Source of the DNA: RGIG1934 sp964492545
Lineage (GTDB): Bacteria; Bacillota; Clostridia; Lachnospirales; Lachnospiraceae
Reading direction: 5' to 3'
Length of the DNA stretch: 12,263 nt
Assembly (NCBI GenBank): GCA_964492545.1
Contig: CAZBKO010000068.1
Coordinates: 1-12,263 of the forward strand
Position 1 is the stretch's first letter, and each line of letters opens with the position of its first letter. A program made the translations under genes and the position numbers. This document shows positions 5,531 to 12,263 of the stretch, one piece after another. Below the pieces are notes generated by a model that searched no databases, was not told where the DNA came from, and saw only the letters and a program-made list of their open reading frames with translations.

Positions 5531-5559
5531 ATTATAGCATAGGGTCCTTCTTATTGCAA
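5531..5559 (-). promoter_or_regulatory. rpmE promoter
   Basis: The -35 TTGCAA (5559-5554), 17-nt spacer and -10 TATAAT (5536-5531) are close to the sigma-A consensus. The promoter begins 11 bases past the rho stop, so rpmE can be made independently of rho. Confidence 0.75.
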
Positions 5560-5570
5560 GTACTTTTTAG

Positions 5571-6917
5571 CTATATTTTCACTTTCTTAATCATCTGAAT
5601 AAATTCTGCATTATTCTTTGTTTTTACAAACAAATCAAGTATTCTTTCAACTGCATCATCAGGTCTCATTCCGTTAGTAGACTTTCTAATAATGTATACA
5701 GCCTCCTGCTCTTCCTTGCTAAGCAGCAAATCCTCTCTTCTGGTTCCTGATTTTACAATATCCAGTGCAGGGAATACCCTTTTCTCAGATAACTTCCTGT
5801 CAAGAACAAGTTCCATGTTACCTGTTCCCTTGAATTCTTCATATACAACATCGTCCATTTTACTTCCGGTATCCACAAGAGCAGTGGCCAATATTGTAAG
5901 ACTTCCGCCCTCTCTCATATTTCTTGCTGCACCAAAGAATCTCTTAGGCATATGTAACGCAGCAGGGTCAAGACCACCTGACAATGTACGTCCGCTTGGT
6001 GCCACAACAAGATTATATGCCCTTGCAAGTCTTGTGATACTGTCAAGAAGAATAATAACATCATCTCCGTGCTCAACCAATCGTTTTGCACGCTCAATAA
6101 CCATTTCAGATACTCTTCTATGATGTTCAGGTGTCTCATCAAATGTTGAATAAATAACTTCAACATTGCTGCCCTGAATCGCTTCCTTAATATCAGTTAC
6201 TTCCTCCGGTCTCTCATCTATAAGCAAAATAATCATATGCATTTTAGGATTATTTATAAGTACAGACTTTGCAACCTCCTTAAGAAGTGTTGTCTTTCCG
6301 GCCTTAGGTGGTGAAACAATCATACCTCTTTGGCCCTTACCAATTGGTGATATTAAATCAAGAATTCTCATGGACATCTTATTGCTTCCATTCTCCATCT
6401 TAAGTCTTTCATTTGGAAATATTGGAGTTAAATCCTCAAAATTTCTTCTTCTACAGGCCTCTGACGGATGTCTTCCATTAACCTCCGATAGGAAAAGCAG
6501 CGCACCAAATTTCTCATTCTGTGTCTTAACTCTAACTTTTCCTCTAATAATATCACCCGTCTTAAGGTTGAATTTTCGTATCTGAGAAGGCGAAACATAC
6601 ACGTCATTATCTCCAGGCATAAAATTCTCACATCTTATGAAGCCATATCCATCCTGTAGCACCTCAAGAATTCCATTTGCTGTAATTCCGCTGTCTAATT
6701 CCTTCTTGTCCTCTATGCTCTCTTCACTTTTATATTCTTTTTTTTCTTCTATCTTTTCTTCTATTTTATTATCTGTTTTTTCATCATTCTGTGATGATGC
6801 ACTGATAATTGCATCAACCAGTTCTGATTTCTTAAGTCCGGTTATTGCCTTAACTCCACGTGTTTTAGCTATTTCACGCAGCTCATGAACTGGCAGGCTC
6901 ATTAATTTTTCCTTCAT
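5571..6917 (-). CDS. rho: Transcription termination factor Rho
   Basis: Rho is the hexameric RNA helicase that ends transcription of untranslated RNA. The 448-aa product has an N-terminal Rho_N helical domain (1-42), a Lys/Glu-rich linker (about 44-76), a cold-shock RNA-binding domain (about 80-145, GYGFIRCENF), and a RecA-like ATPase. Visible motifs are Walker A PPKAGKTTL (203-211), Walker B VIILLD (287-292), the Q-loop region TLSGGLDPAALHMPKRFF, and the motif around GTGNMEL. The linker is an acidic-basic repeat (KIEEKIEEKKEYKSEE), a disordered insertion of the kind found between these domains in several Gram-positive Rho proteins. The ribosome-binding site GAGG is 7-10 bases before the ATG. 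The gene is divergent from engB and appears to be its own transcript. Confidence 0.97.
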   Translation of the reverse strand: MKEKLMSLPVHELREIAKTRGVKAITGLKKSELVDAIISASSQNDEKTDNKIEEKIEEKKEYKSEESIEDKKELDSGITANGILEVLQDGYGFIRCENFMPGDNDVYVSPSQIRKFNLKTGDIIRGKVRVKTQNEKFGALLFLSEVNGRHPSEACRRRNFEDLTPIFPNERLKMENGSNKMSMRILDLISPIGKGQRGMIVSPPKAGKTTLLKEVAKSVLINNPKMHMIILLIDERPEEVTDIKEAIQGSNVEVIYSTFDETPEHHRRVSEMVIERAKRLVEHGDDVIILLDSITRLARAYNLVVAPSGRTLSGGLDPAALHMPKRFFGAARNMREGGSLTILATALVDTGSKMDDVVYEEFKGTGNMELVLDRKLSEKRVFPALDIVKSGTRREDLLLSKEEQEAVYIIRKSTNGMRPDDAVERILDLFVKTKNNAEFIQMIKKVKI

Positions 6918-6988
6918 CTTTTACCTCGATTCATAATAAATTACATAATAATTGGGATTGTTAACGATGTGAATTTTAGATAAATCAC

Positions 6989-6994
6989 ATTATA
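6989..6994 (-). promoter_or_regulatory. Probable rho -10 element
   Basis: A perfect TATAAT lies 72 bases before the rho start codon on the minus strand. No convincing -35 box lies 16-18 bases upstream (TACCAT at the best spacing). The leader of about 65 nt would suit Rho-dependent autoregulation, known for rho in other bacteria, but nothing in the sequence proves it. Confidence 0.4.
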
Positions 6995-7036
6995 CACTAG
7001 AATCATCAAAAATGGTAGCATAATTTATAAAAAAAT

Positions 7037-7049
7037 AGTACAATGTACT
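7037..7049 (+). promoter_or_regulatory. engB promoter region with an overlapping palindrome
   Basis: TACAAT (7039-7044) is a likely -10 for engB; the -35 region is poor. It is embedded in the inverted repeat AGTAC-AAT-GTACT (7037-7049), which could be an operator or chance. An alternative -10 is TATAAA at 7026-7031. Confidence 0.35.
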
Positions 7050-7073
7050 CACAAACAATAATTGGAGGTAACA

Positions 7074-7673
7074 ATGATAATTAAAAGTGTAGAACTTGAA
7101 ACAGTATGTGGAATAACAAGCACACTTCCTGAAAATACAATGCCCGAGATAGCATTTGCCGGCAAGTCAAATGTTGGTAAATCTTCTTTAATAAATGGAT
7201 TAATCAATCGTAAGGCACTTGCCAGAACATCTTCTCAGCCTGGAAAGACACAGACAATTAACTTCTATAATGTTAATAAAAATATTTATTTTGTGGATTT
7301 ACCAGGATACGGATATGCCAAGGTTGCACGTGGTACTCAGGAAAAATGGGGTGTGATGATTGAGAAATATCTTCAAACCTCCAAGCAGTTAAAGGCTGTA
7401 TTTCTATTAATTGACATACGTCATGAGCCATCTGCTAATGATAAAAATATGTATGAGTGGATTGTATATAACGGATATAATCCAATAATAATTGCAACCA
7501 AGTTAGATAAGATTAAAAGAAGTCAGCTGCAAAAGCAGCTAAAGCTTATTCGTGAAGGCTTAAGTGTAAAGCCCGGGACTGCCATAATTCCATTTTCAGC
7601 ACAGACCAAACAGGGACGTGAAGATATATGGAATATGATTAATTCTCTCACCGAAGTTGAATCTATCCAGTAA
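7074..7673 (+). CDS. engB: Ribosome biogenesis GTP-binding protein EngB/YsxC/YihA
   Basis: This is a 199-aa P-loop GTPase of the TrmE-Era-EngA-YihA class, needed for late assembly of the 50S subunit and cell viability. The motifs are G1 GKSNVGKS (30-37), the switch region SQPGKTQTINFY (54-65), G3 DLPGYGYAKV (75-84), G4 TKLDK (142-146) and G5 FSA (174-176). The length is normal for the family. The ATG at 7074 is the start because GGAGG (7064-7068) is five bases upstream; a TTG 12 bases earlier in frame overlaps that site. It is the only plus-strand gene here, is monocistronic, and ends in a strong shared terminator. Confidence 0.96.
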   Translation: MIIKSVELETVCGITSTLPENTMPEIAFAGKSNVGKSSLINGLINRKALARTSSQPGKTQTINFYNVNKNIYFVDLPGYGYAKVARGTQEKWGVMIEKYLQTSKQLKAVFLLIDIRHEPSANDKNMYEWIVYNGYNPIIIATKLDKIKRSQLQKQLKLIREGLSVKPGTAIIPFSAQTKQGREDIWNMINSLTEVESIQ

Positions 7674-7674
7674 A

Positions 7675-7704
7675 AAAAAGCTGATGAACAATCATCAGCT
7701 TTTT
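7675..7704. terminator. Bidirectional terminator between engB and the Bax-inhibitor gene
   Basis: A perfect 13-bp stem, AAAAAGCTGATGA (7675-7687) and TCATCAGCTTTTT (7692-7704), closes a 4-nt loop. It starts two bases after the engB stop and lies just before the end of the convergent gene, so it serves both. Confidence 0.9.
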
Positions 7705-7709
7705 CTATG

Positions 7710-8480
7710 TTAATCACTATTTCTTCCAAAAAGTCTTACTAAGCTTAAGAAGATATTCAAGAAGTCAAGGTATAATTCCAAAGCTCCCATCATTGCAATT
7801 GTATTAGTGTTCGCATTAGTGACCTTTGCGTAATAACCACTCTTCTTAATCTTCTGAGTGTCATATGCTGTAAGTCCTACAAAAACGACTACTGTAACTG
7901 CCGAGATAAGCCAATCAAGTCCTGGAGATCTCATAATCATATTGACAATTGACATAATAATTATTCCTACTAATGCCATCATTCCAATGCTTCCTATACT
8001 GGAAAGATCCTTGTCTGTAATCATTCCGTATATAGCCATCAATCCAAACATCAATGCTGATGCAACAAATGCCTTAGTTATTACTGCCGGATTATATGCA
8101 AGAAACAATACTGACAATGTAAATCCTGTAATTGCCGAATATGCAATCAATGATACTGCTGTACCTGCGACAGAGCCTTTTTTCATAAATGAGTGTGCCA
8201 TAACCATTGCAACTATTTCCAAAATAAAGCAAATTGTTATAACACCATTTGAGAGCAATAAATTTCTCGCATTCGGAGTAATTGCAGTAGCATATGCAAC
8301 ACCTCCTGATATTAATAATGCAATCATCATATACAGAAATGATTTCTTAACTATCTCCTTGCTATCAGCCTGTTCTGCTGCTGTTCCATAGCTATCTGTT
8401 GTGTATGATGTGTTACTATATACAGATTCATTATATGGATCTCTGTATTCATATTCGTTATATGGACTATTTCCTGACAT
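7710..8480 (-). CDS. Bax inhibitor-1 / YccA family membrane protein
   Basis: The 256-aa protein has a Tyr/Ser-rich polar N-terminal tail (1-45, SPYNEYEYRDPYNESVY) and seven hydrophobic segments at about 49-67, 77-98, 105-128, 134-154, 164-183, 189-207 and 228-250, the TMBIM layout. The family signature near the end is present: AYDTQ (205-209) and GALELYLDFLNIFLSLVRLFG (232-252). A bacterial homologue (B. subtilis YetJ) is a pH-sensitive calcium leak channel, so ion leak is the likely activity, although this is not shown for this protein. A GAGAGG ribosome-binding site precedes the ATG. The gene is monocistronic, with its own promoter at 8516-8544 and the terminator shared with engB. Confidence 0.92.
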   Translation of the reverse strand: MSGNSPYNEYEYRDPYNESVYSNTSYTTDSYGTAAEQADSKEIVKKSFLYMMIALLISGGVAYATAITPNARNLLLSNGVITICFILEIVAMVMAHSFMKKGSVAGTAVSLIAYSAITGFTLSVLFLAYNPAVITKAFVASALMFGLMAIYGMITDKDLSSIGSIGMMALVGIIIMSIVNMIMRSPGLDWLISAVTVVVFVGLTAYDTQKIKKSGYYAKVTNANTNTIAMMGALELYLDFLNIFLSLVRLFGRNSD

Positions 8481-8515
8481 AAAATCAACCTCTCATTCTT
8501 TTTATTATGTGAACT

Positions 8516-8544
8516 ATATTAACACTTTATCCTATTAATTTCAA
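8516..8544 (-). promoter_or_regulatory. Promoter of the Bax-inhibitor gene
   Basis: The -35 TTGAAA (8544-8539), 17-nt spacer and -10 TAATAT (8521-8516) give a start about 28 bases before the ATG. A weak AT-only hairpin, TAAGTAT/ATACTTA (8550-8568), just upstream may mark the end of the amidase transcript. Confidence 0.5.
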
Positions 8545-8568
8545 TTAATTAAGTATAAAAAATACTTA

Positions 8569-9522
8569 CTAATTAAAGTATGCATCTATTCCATTTGCTA
8601 TTCCGACAACCATTTTTTTCTGATAATCTGAATCAGACATATTGGTATCATCGCTTTGGTTACTCATATATCCCATTTCCAATATAGTTACCGGCATTTC
8701 ACACCAATTTATTCCTGTCATTGTATCAGACAGTGACACTCCTCTATTCTTCATTCCTGTCATCTGGCAATAGGCGTCTATTATGCATTGACTAAGCTTT
8801 TGGCTGTCATTGGCAATGTTGCCCACATATGGATTGGCAGTTGATGGTGCCATGGTCAGTGCTCCGTTAACTGATGCATCTCCAAAACTGTTTCCATGAA
8901 GTCTTACAGAAATATCCGCATCTATGGAATTGGCATATTCTGCCCTCTCCTTATTGCTAATATTTACTTCGTTGACTTCTCTTGTCATATAAACTGCATA
9001 GCCACGTTTCTTAAGTTCTTTCTTAAGCTTAAGTCCTATGTCCAGATTTAACTGATATTCTGTGATGCCAGTTGCCACTCCACGTGTACCACTCGTTACT
9101 CTTGCTTTCATTTGAGATGAACCCGGTCCGTCCGGTTCCATACTGCTATCTCCACTAAGCTGATGTCCCGGGTCAATTACAACAATATGACCTGTGTGAT
9201 TATGTGATGGTCTTCTTGTTGTCTCCTCCCTCGTGGTGGCAGTCTCTACTGTTGTCTCTACCGTCGTTTCTGCCGTTGTTTCTACTGTTGTCTCTATTGT
9301 AGTCTCTATTGTTGTAGCCATTTCAGATGTCGTTACAACAGCAGTTGTTTCCTGCTCTGTTGTCTTTTTTTCAGTTGTCGTTGCAATTTCAGTTTTTCTA
9401 TCTGATGTACCTGACTCCCCAGTTGAAACTGATGCTTTCCTGCTGCAGGCAGCTGCTGCCAACATCAAGCACATAACAACTGCCACTAAAACAACTGTAT
9501 TTTTGTTGACTTTACCAAACAT
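8569..9522 (-). CDS. Lipoprotein N-acetylmuramoyl-L-alanine amidase (Amidase_3)
   Basis: This 317-aa enzyme should cut the bond between N-acetylmuramic acid and L-alanine of peptidoglycan outside the membrane. It has a type II signal peptide with lipobox AAAC and lipidated Cys26, a Thr/Glu-rich linker (about 46-105) of ETTV/ETTI units, and an Amidase_3 domain (about 111-316). The zinc ligands are His120 (DPGH), Glu155 (TEYQLNLD) and His209 (RLHGNS); the catalytic Glu is Glu282 (ILEMGYMSNQ). All key residues are present, so it should be active. The linker probably spans the wall to reach substrate. AAGGAG precedes the ATG by about 8 bases. It is the last gene of the three-gene operon, 19 bases after the SseB gene. 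Confidence 0.92.
   Translation of the reverse strand: MFGKVNKNTVVLVAVVMCLMLAAAACSRKASVSTGESGTSDRKTEIATTTEKKTTEQETTAVVTTSEMATTIETTIETTVETTAETTVETTVETATTREETTRRPSHNHTGHIVVIDPGHQLSGDSSMEPDGPGSSQMKARVTSGTRGVATGITEYQLNLDIGLKLKKELKKRGYAVYMTREVNEVNISNKERAEYANSIDADISVRLHGNSFGDASVNGALTMAPSTANPYVGNIANDSQKLSQCIIDAYCQMTGMKNRGVSLSDTMTGINWCEMPVTILEMGYMSNQSDDTNMSDSDYQKKMVVGIANGIDAYFN
9234..9320 (-). repeat. 12-nt tandem repeat coding the Thr-rich linker of the amidase
   Basis: About six to seven imperfect 12-bp units of the form GTCTCTACTGTT (plus strand) encode ETTV, ETTI and ETTA. Gain or loss of a unit keeps the frame, so the linker length could vary between strains without breaking the gene. Confidence 0.8.
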
Positions 9523-9541
9523 TCCCTAACTCCTTCATTCA

Positions 9542-9991
9542 CTAATTATTTGATTCAGGTGCACTTTCATTTGCTTTATGAAGTATATATTGTCTATCCT
9601 CATTCATCGCAGCAATTAAATCTTTTGTTAGGAATATCGAATTCCCCCATGGATTAATAACAACTCCATCTATGCCGCTTATACTTCCTACAACCTCAAT
9701 AAACTTTTCAGTTGGGTACGCCGTTATAGAAACCTTATCACCTTTGCTTACTTCTTCCCTGCTTGTAAATGCACACAGTGCTGTTTGTCCATCTCCACCC
9801 ACTAATTTACGCATTGCGACCTGTGGTCTGCTTTTATCCATTTTAGACATATCCGGTTCATGAATTGCTATGTACAATTCACCTGAATCATTCATACTTT
9901 CTTGAATATGATTAATTACATTCATCATATTTTCCTTGCTGTTATCCTGTCTAAACTCTTGTATTGCCTTTTCAATTTCTGTGTTATTCAT
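9542..9991 (-). CDS. SseB-domain protein
   Basis: The 149-aa protein has no signal peptide or membrane segment and so is probably cytoplasmic. Its SseB N-terminal domain is recognisable: a helical start (1-35), GELYIAIHEPD (37-47), the strand region GQTALCAFTSREEV (68-81), SITAYPTEKF, and GIDGVVINPWGNSIFLTKDL (105-124), the family hallmark. SseB was named for an effect on serine sensitivity in E. coli; the molecular role is unknown. It lies 22 bases after the transglutaminase-like gene and 19 before the amidase, in an operon otherwise made of exported proteins. The nearest Shine-Dalgarno-like GGAG is 15 bases from the ATG, so initiation may be weak or depend on translation of the preceding gene. 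Confidence 0.85.
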   Translation of the reverse strand: MNNTEIEKAIQEFRQDNSKENMMNVINHIQESMNDSGELYIAIHEPDMSKMDKSRPQVAMRKLVGGDGQTALCAFTSREEVSKGDKVSITAYPTEKFIEVVGSISGIDGVVINPWGNSIFLTKDLIAAMNEDRQYILHKANESAPESNN

Positions 9992-10013
9992 AATTTTTGT
10001 TATTTACTCCATT

Positions 10014-11921
10014 CTATTTTTTCTTCCATATTGCATACAACGTTACAGTTCCCTTATTCCTGGTAGTAAGATTCTTAATCGCCGCCTTATTCTTTATCTT
10101 CTTTCCCTTTCCGTTTGACTTAGTGTTCCATCCTGTGAATACATAGCCTTTTCTTGTGAATTTATTTGTCTTAAGTCTGTATGAACTTCCATATTTAACC
10201 GAAGTCATCTTACTCATAGAACCTTTAGTTGCCCTATTTCCATTAAACTTAACAGTATACGTAATTGGTGTCCATTTTGCATATAATACAACATTTCCTA
10301 TGCTTTTAATCTTAATCGATGTTACCTTTGAGCCCTTGAATGATTTATTGGTGTACCATCCCGCAAACTTATATCCCGTTCTCGTTGGATTACTAAGAGT
10401 TCTCGTTGGATTTGATGTGTAATAATATGAAAGATTGCTCTTACTATTCTTACCACCATTTAATTTGTACGTAATTGTATATCTTATGTCGGTCCACTTT
10501 GCATAAAGAACTATGTTGGATTTGCTATTTACATTTATAGCTGTAACTCTATTGCCTTTAAACGATGAATTGGTATACCATCCTCCAAATGTATAGCCTG
10601 TTTTTGTCGGATTCCTTAACGTTACGGCTGTACCTGAAACATATTTATTTAAATTAGCTGAATTATTAACTCCTCCATTCAGATTATAAGTAATTGTATA
10701 TGTAGTTTTTTTCCACTGTGCATAAAGTGTTGATGGTACATTATCTGTGCTTAAAAGGTTGATTTGCTGTTTATCCGTATATGCAGTTCCCGTTCCATCT
10801 GCTTTTGTATTCCATCCTGTGAATTTATAGTTATCCCGAGCATATGTATTCCCAGAGAGATTATATGTTGTTCCGTATTTATAGATTGCTCCACTCATAT
10901 TTCCTGATGATGCACCATTTCCATCATATCTAATTATGTATGAATCTTCTGAATAATCAGCAAAGCACATCGGATATCTTGCGTTAAACGCTGCCGTTTT
11001 CAGTTCATCATCCCTTACATGGTCTGTAAAATTAGCTTCACATTTGAGGAAATATGTATATCCCCATCCCCCATCATCCCAGGTTGTATCGACATTATAA
11101 AAATAATCTCCTATCTGAACAATATTCCATGCATGATATCCCCCATTTCCCATACCTGTAATAACCCTTACATCAATATCTTCAAGTCTGCAAAACTTGT
11201 AAAACAATATCGCATATCCTGAACACACACAGGTTCCATTGATAAGACCAGCATATGCAGTCTGCTTAAGTGTGTACTTATCATCATTTAAATGTGTGTA
11301 ATCGTATGTTACATGTTCAAGAATGTAATCATGCATTATCTTAGTCTTCTGATAATCAGACTTTCCTTCAAGATTCATCTCATCTAGAGCATTATCTATA
11401 GCAACTACAAGTTCATCCTCCTGGGCTTTAGTTGTATAGTATGTTACTGTGTAAATATAGGTGTATCCACCCGAATAATTTCCTCTATAGCTTACACCAT
11501 ATCCGCCCCACACCCACATAAGGCTGTCTCCTTTTGTACCATCAGTATCATATTCAACATCGAATCCACTATTAAACAGCTGTTCGTATGTTTCTCCTGA
11601 TCCGTATGTCTCACCTGCTGCCGGTACAAATGTCAGTTCAATTGTTTCTTCACGGTTTTCCATACACTCTGAAATATACTCGCCAGCTGCCCTATATGTT
11701 GTGTAAGTCGGCGTGATGCTATAAGTTTCCAGTCCATTATTATCAGGTTGAACAAGATCTGCTTCATCAACTACTCCTTCATAGAGTGGATTAATTACTA
11801 CTGCCTGTCCCTCTTCATAATTACCATTATTATCCTGAGCAAATGCTATACCCGATTGTGGAATAATAAATGTAATTATCATTAATAATGCAATTAAAAA
11901 GCTCAATACTTTCTTTCTCAT
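10014..11921 (-). CDS. Secreted transglutaminase-like protein with four InlB-type repeats
   Basis: The 635-aa protein has a Sec signal peptide (1-28, cleavage after IAFA), an N-terminal region (29-185), a transglutaminase-like cysteine protease domain (about 186-295) and four InlB_B / Listeria-Bacteroides repeats at about 328-404, 407-476, 480-550 and 554-632. The catalytic triad can be read as Cys233 (TCVCSGYA), His263 (GYHAWNIV) and Asp278 (NVDTTWDD). Each repeat ends in LYA-x-W (for example VLYAKW) and carries a GW-Y/N-T motif. The second and third repeats are most alike. No LPxTG or membrane anchor is visible; the Lys-rich last repeats may bind wall or adhere. Possible activity is peptide cleavage or crosslinking at the surface. 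AAGGAGG precedes the ATG. It is the first gene of the operon with the SseB gene and the amidase. Confidence 0.88.
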   Translation of the reverse strand: MRKKVLSFLIALLMIITFIIPQSGIAFAQDNNGNYEEGQAVVINPLYEGVVDEADLVQPDNNGLETYSITPTYTTYRAAGEYISECMENREETIELTFVPAAGETYGSGETYEQLFNSGFDVEYDTDGTKGDSLMWVWGGYGVSYRGNYSGGYTYIYTVTYYTTKAQEDELVVAIDNALDEMNLEGKSDYQKTKIMHDYILEHVTYDYTHLNDDKYTLKQTAYAGLINGTCVCSGYAILFYKFCRLEDIDVRVITGMGNGGYHAWNIVQIGDYFYNVDTTWDDGGWGYTYFLKCEANFTDHVRDDELKTAAFNARYPMCFADYSEDSYIIRYDGNGASSGNMSGAIYKYGTTYNLSGNTYARDNYKFTGWNTKADGTGTAYTDKQQINLLSTDNVPSTLYAQWKKTTYTITYNLNGGVNNSANLNKYVSGTAVTLRNPTKTGYTFGGWYTNSSFKGNRVTAINVNSKSNIVLYAKWTDIRYTITYKLNGGKNSKSNLSYYYTSNPTRTLSNPTRTGYKFAGWYTNKSFKGSKVTSIKIKSIGNVVLYAKWTPITYTVKFNGNRATKGSMSKMTSVKYGSSYRLKTNKFTRKGYVFTGWNTKSNGKGKKIKNKAAIKNLTTRNKGTVTLYAIWKKK

Positions 11922-11954
11922 ATGTACCTCCTTGTCGTGCCATTTGTTTTGTTA

Positions 11955-11965
11955 ATTATATCATA
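11955..11965 (-). promoter_or_regulatory. Promoter of the transglutaminase-SseB-amidase operon
   Basis: A perfect TATAAT (11960-11955) is preceded by TGA, giving an extended -10. The -35 area is only a T-run. A transcript from here would have a leader of roughly 27 bases before the strong AAGGAGG site. Confidence 0.55.
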
Positions 11966-12037
11966 TCCCCCATCATTAAAAAAGCGTTCGATGTAAAACA
12001 TGAATTTTACTACTTGGCTAAACAATTTACTGCATAA

Positions 12038-12066
12038 AGAAACTGCCGAAAAAATCGACAGTTTCT
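12038..12066 (-). terminator. Terminator of the upstream minus-strand surface-protein gene
   Basis: AGAAACTG (12038-12045) pairs with CAGTTTCT (12059-12066), extended inward by CGA/TCG after one mismatch, around an A-rich loop. The minus strand continues into TTTATG. It lies 32 bases beyond the stop at 12098. Confidence 0.65.
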
Positions 12067-12097
12067 CTTGTTCATGTATGAAATCGGTTAGATACTT

Positions 12098-12263
12098 TTA
12101 TCTTTTTACTGTTACTGTTTTTGAGTATCCACTAATTACAGAACCATTATATGCTTTGATCTTATATGAATATTTTGTACCATTTTTCACTTTCTTGTCA
12201 ACATACTTAACTCTTGAGTTTCCGCAAAATGTAATTTCAAAAGAGATAACATCTCCTAAAGTA
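12098..12263 (-). CDS. C-terminal end of a probable fibronectin-III-like surface protein (partial)
   Basis: The last 54 codons are visible, running off the window edge and ending in TAA at 12098. The end reads SRVKYVDKKVKNGTKYSYKI then KAYNGSVISGYSKTVTVKR. The pattern (YVDKxVKNGTKYxYKIKAYNG) is that of the last strands of fibronectin type III-like domains common at the C-termini of secreted clostridial proteins. A weakly similar job to the neighbouring surface operon is possible. The catalytic or main part is outside the window, so the function cannot be named. A terminator separates it from the downstream operon. Confidence 0.7.
   Translation of the reverse strand, partial: TLGDVISFEITFCGNSRVKYVDKKVKNGTKYSYKIKAYNGSVISGYSKTVTVKR

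Noticed and set aside
7858..8391. Long plus-strand ORF (177 codons) opposite the Bax-inhibitor gene
   Set aside because: It is the reverse image of a clear seven-span membrane protein and its composition is explained by that.
8550..8568. TAAGTAT/ATACTTA hairpin as a firm terminator after the amidase
   Set aside because: It consists almost only of A and T, and no U-tract follows on the minus strand; kept only as a remark.

Overview
The window looks like chromosomal DNA of a low-GC Gram-positive anaerobe of the class Clostridia, most likely the Lachnospiraceae. The evidence is the gene order rho - rpmE - DUF1385 - prmC - prfA on one strand, the clostridial style of the RF1 and Rho proteins, AT-rich intergenic DNA, and secreted proteins with InlB-type (Listeria-Bacteroides) repeats. 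This assignment comes from gene order and protein style, not from a database search. Nearly everything is on the minus strand; only engB is on the plus strand.

Layout: (1) 56-936, a peptidoglycan-binding plus M23-type protein with a shortened signal peptide and atypical active site, followed by its terminator. (2) 937-2346, about 1.4 kb without an intact gene: a possible small RNA or attenuator (about 985-1107), a second degenerate copy of the prfA 3' end (1140-1190), fragments of a type III restriction subunit and a DUF1016 (PDDEXK) protein, and unrecognised fragments. (3) 2347-6917, the housekeeping block: rho, rpmE (L31), a DUF1385 membrane protein, prmC and prfA. The last three overlap or nearly overlap, so the RF1 methyltransferase is made together with its substrate. 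(4) engB (7074-7673, plus), divergent from rho and convergent with (5) a Bax-inhibitor-1 family membrane protein (7710-8480). (6) 8569-11921, a three-gene cell-surface operon: secreted transglutaminase-like protein with four InlB-type repeats, an SseB-domain protein, and a lipoprotein N-acetylmuramoyl-L-alanine amidase. (7) 12098-12263, the C-terminal end of a probable fibronectin-III-like surface protein.

The most interesting region is 1140-2400. The last codons of prfA occur twice in the same orientation: in the intact gene (2378-2397) and about 1.2 kb beyond it (1171-1190, 18 of 20 bases identical, same reading frame and stop position). Between the copies lie broken defence genes. This is the footprint expected of an island integrated at the 3' end of prfA that has since decayed. 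No integrase remains in the window, so the element is inferred. Just beyond it is a compact promoter-structure-terminator unit that may be a small RNA or an attenuator.
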